64,000 nucleotides of DNA from Pomphorhynchus laevis (Eukaryota; Acanthocephala; Palaeacanthocephala; Echinorhynchida; Pomphorhynchidae): assembly GCA_012934845.2 (NCBI GenBank), contig WNNJ02002392.1, forward strand, positions 36,360 to 100,359. Reading direction: 5' to 3'. The notes under the pieces were generated by a model that was not told where the DNA came from, searched no databases, and worked only from the letters and a program-made list of their open reading frames with translations. Positions within the stretch are counted from its first letter, which is position 1. The number at the start of each line of letters is the position of its first letter. Shown here piece after piece: positions 61,724 through 64,000 of this stretch. The position numbers were made by a program, and so were the translations under genes.

Positions 61724-62264
61724 TGAAAGAAACAATAAATAAAATTTAATTTAATAAGTAAAAAGTAATTTGTACAATATTAATAACAATGGAAAAATGC
61801 ACACAATTTGAGTTGGTCGCACAAGAGGTTTATAAAAATAAATTAAATCGTAAATAGAACAATACTGTTGGTGCTAAAGATAGCTGTCGTAAAATGCTTG
61901 TAATTGTATCTGAATATAGTGGTTCATTCCTTTTCGCATTTTCAAGTGTTCTGTTCTTAATGTTTCTTCAAAATCGTAGTCGACTACGACTGTTGTTGGC
62001 AGGATTGCAGAAATGAATACACCCCTATTTTAATTCGATTGAAATAACACTAATACTATGAATAACACCAATTTTCATTAGTGCGATAAATAATTTTTGC
62101 AATTAAAAATGTAAAATATTGAAATGTTAAAATGTTTTAAAAAATAAAATGATTTTATTTTTGATTTTATTCAGTAAATGATTTTATTCAGTAAAATGTT
62201 TTCGAAAATATCCATTTTGTTTCTTTTAATTGTAATTATTTATAGAATGGAACCAAAGAAACTA

Positions 62265-62438
62265 CAATTTATTAGATAAAAAGGTTCAGTTTAATATTTT
62301 TCAATAGCTGCTGGTATTATCATGAGGAACTACTGCTCCACAACACATCAAAGATTTCGCGTGTTGTGAAACAGTAGATCCTGATGATAGCAGAGGCTAT
62401 TGAAATATTAAACTCGTGCTTTTTATCCAATAAATTAT
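62265..62438. repeat. Long imperfect hairpin (about 80-bp arms, 14-base loop)
   Basis: The left arm (62265-62346) begins CAATTTATTAGATAAAAAGG and ends CTCCACAACAC. The right arm (62361-62438) is its inverse, GTGTTGTG to CCAATAAATT. The arms differ at roughly one base in five. The right arm contains CCTGATGATAGC, a short loop, GCTATTGAAAT. This could be a foldback MITE, or two inverted copies of a hairpin-bearing retroelement end. Confidence 0.8.
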
Positions 62439-62538
62439 GGCTGCTCTAAATAATTAGTAAAATATGCTATTATTCTCCTAAAGTTCTCCTATTCTGCTAA
62501 ATTAATAGAAATGCAAATCGATCTAGAGTATTTCCTTT

Positions 62539-62578
62539 CTTACCATTATATTTGTAGTAAAACAAATATAATGGTAAG
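62539..62578. repeat. Perfect 17-bp inverted repeat
   Basis: CTTACCATTATATTTGT (62539-62555) and its exact inverse (62562-62578) flank a 6-base loop. Confidence 0.85.
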
Positions 62579-63297
62579 AATATTTTATAAATATTTAATA
62601 AATAAATATTTAAAAATAAATATTTTATTTCTTTCTCTTAATCGTCAACAAAAACACTAATTGACATAAACCAAAATTTAACATTTTTAATTTACAAGAC
62701 ATTACATTGCATATATAAGTTTATACATAATTGGCAATAGGATTTTTTATGAAATCAACAAGAGAAATTAATGATTTATTTTAAAATAATATTTTTAGAA
62801 ATTATTTTTAGAATTTTGAAATACAAATAGATAGTGGCTATGTTTATTTTTCAAAATTTAATTAATAGAGCTTGTTTTTCAAAATTCTAAAGGTGATGGG
62901 CGGTAGCTGTCGAACAATCAATTTTTCTAAAGATCTTTAATTTCTCTTCTTGGTTTCATTAAAACTTCAATCGATATGCAAGAAGATGATAATTACTGTT
63001 TTCAATCATAGATAATATTACATTTTATATAATGAGTTATTAAGATCTAGGAATTATAATAGCATGTAATGATATTGTTCTTTTAAGATTTATTTTAATC
63101 ATTTAATTATACAGTGCGTATGAAATTATTACGCAAATATGTACTTTTACGATTAAATCGTGTACTTTTATCAAATAACTATAAAATTTGCAAATGTTAT
63201 TCTTTATTAACCTTCGACTTAGACTGCAATAAACTAAATTGTCTGCAGCTAAGAGTAAATATGATATGCCGATTTTATCGATTTTTAGCGTTTATAA

Positions 63298-64000
63298 GTG
63301 TATGACGTTATTATGCAGCATATAGTTTGCTATAAAGTAGAAGCTGCTTTTGCTTCTGGTAGCGATGGGAAGGGTAAAGATCTTTTGCCCGATGAAAAAG
63401 ACATAATAATGCACCGTCTAGCAGAAGGTATAAGCTCCCTGGAGATTTCGAAAGAAATGAAAAGAGATTATCGGACGGTAAAAAAGCTATCTCAGGCATC
63501 AGTCATGTTAGGCAACGAAATGAACGAAATAAATTTCATACAATTTCTAATCGTACGTTGCGCAGCCTGAAGTATCAAATGACCAGGCATCCTCTAAGTT
63601 CTAGTGTCCAGATATTCGCATATGCAGGAATAAAAGATATAAAAAGGCGACACTTGCTGCAGAATTTTGCGAAGTTTGGGTTCCGTAAGAAGCGCAAAGC
63701 GACAACCCGTTATATCAAACATTAATATGGAGAAACGCATCGCGTGGGCACGCAAAAATATGAAAACGAACTTCACAAAAGTCATCTTTAGTGATGAATC
63801 CAGAGCAACATTGTATGGACCGGACGGATGGGCGAGAGGATGGCTGGCAACATCTACGTCGCAGCCGATTCGATGAAGACGTCAACAGAGTGGTGGCGGC
63901 ATAATGATTTGGGCCGCAATTGTAAACGACACAATAATAGGACCTTTCCGTGTTCCTGACAGCGTGAAATTGAACGCTCATTCATACTCGGAGTTTCTCA
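63298..64000 (+). mobile_element. Tc1/mariner-type transposon, cut by the window edge, decayed
   Basis: The helix-turn-helix region at 63298-63510 reads LLPDEKDIIMHRLAEGISSL and EISKEMKRDYRTVKKL. After a frame change come SSSVQIFAYAGI and RRHLLQNFAKFGFRKKRK (63590-63710). After another come KRIAWARKNM, VIFSDESRATLYGPDGWARG (first catalytic Asp in FSDES, 63790) and, in a further frame, GGGIMIWAAIV and GPFRVPDSVKL. The remainder, including the second Asp and the acidic third residue, lies beyond 64000. At least three frame changes make it inactive. The SDESRATLxGPDGW block is typical of a Tc1-like subgroup. The left TIR was not identified. Confidence 0.75.

Larger units (their letters stand above)
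61724..63297. other. AT-rich region with two hairpin repeats
   Basis: Apart from the hairpins at 62265-62438 and 62539-62578, this 1.5 kb stretch shows no coding or RNA feature that I can support. Confidence 0.45.

Overview
This window looks like nuclear DNA of an invertebrate animal. It is AT-rich and has short spliced host exons, long introns, no operons, and a very dense load of metazoan-type transposable elements, mostly non-LTR retrotransposons (LINEs). The sequence alone does not fix the species or phylum. Family names below rest on protein motifs read by eye, not on searches.

Layout. (1) 1-5,600 holds the only host gene I recognise: two short minus-strand exons (5438-5521 and 613-699) that together make the N-terminal zinc ribbon of an RNF115/RNF126-type E3 ubiquitin ligase. 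They are separated by a 4.7 kb intron that carries a dead DDE transposon with terminal inverted repeats (TIRs; 3421-4568), a second TIR-bounded element (about 997-3044) and minisatellites. (2) 6.1-11.7 kb holds three head-to-tail copies of a CR1/Jockey-like LINE (family Z), with a small fragment of a restriction-like-endonuclease (RLE) LINE between copies 1 and 2. (3) 12.3-28.6 kb is dominated by an L2/CR1-like LINE (family X) in both orientations. One minus-strand X copy is interrupted by a different LINE (family Y), and two X copies carry an inverted copy of their own 3' end at their 5' side. A further LINE (family V, 21.2-22.4 kb) lies between X copies. (4) 28.6-30.2 kb holds scrambled minus-strand LINE debris. 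(5) 30.45-34.37 kb is a broken Ty3/gypsy-like LTR retrotransposon fossil with two 347-bp LTRs. (6) 34.4-42.1 kb is a head-to-head pair of Jockey-like LINEs (family J). The plus copy keeps ORF1 and ORF2 open; a third, truncated copy lies at 44.9-46.1 kb. (7) 42.7-44.7 kb holds a decayed reverse transcriptase (RT) of another deep lineage. (8) 47.2-48.4 kb holds the endonuclease half of a Y element. (9) 50.0-50.9 kb is an open 298-codon acidic ORF of unknown function with a recent in-frame 91-codon duplication. (10) 51.3-56.5 kb holds two different RLE-type LINEs, one with an uninterrupted 762-codon frame, both inserted at TTATTCTTA-like sites. (11) 56.2-60.9 kb carries a 1.47 kb segmental duplication (about 99% identical) that joins the end of the second RLE LINE to a Penelope-like RT fragment. 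(12) 61-64 kb is AT-rich with two hairpin repeats and ends in the first half of a Tc1/mariner-type transposase.

There is no evidence that the genes work together as a pathway. The window is a transposon graveyard around a host gene. Its most informative features are the buried host exons, the RLE LINEs with their shared target motif, the fold-back X elements, the intact J element and the fast-diverging duplicated ORF.
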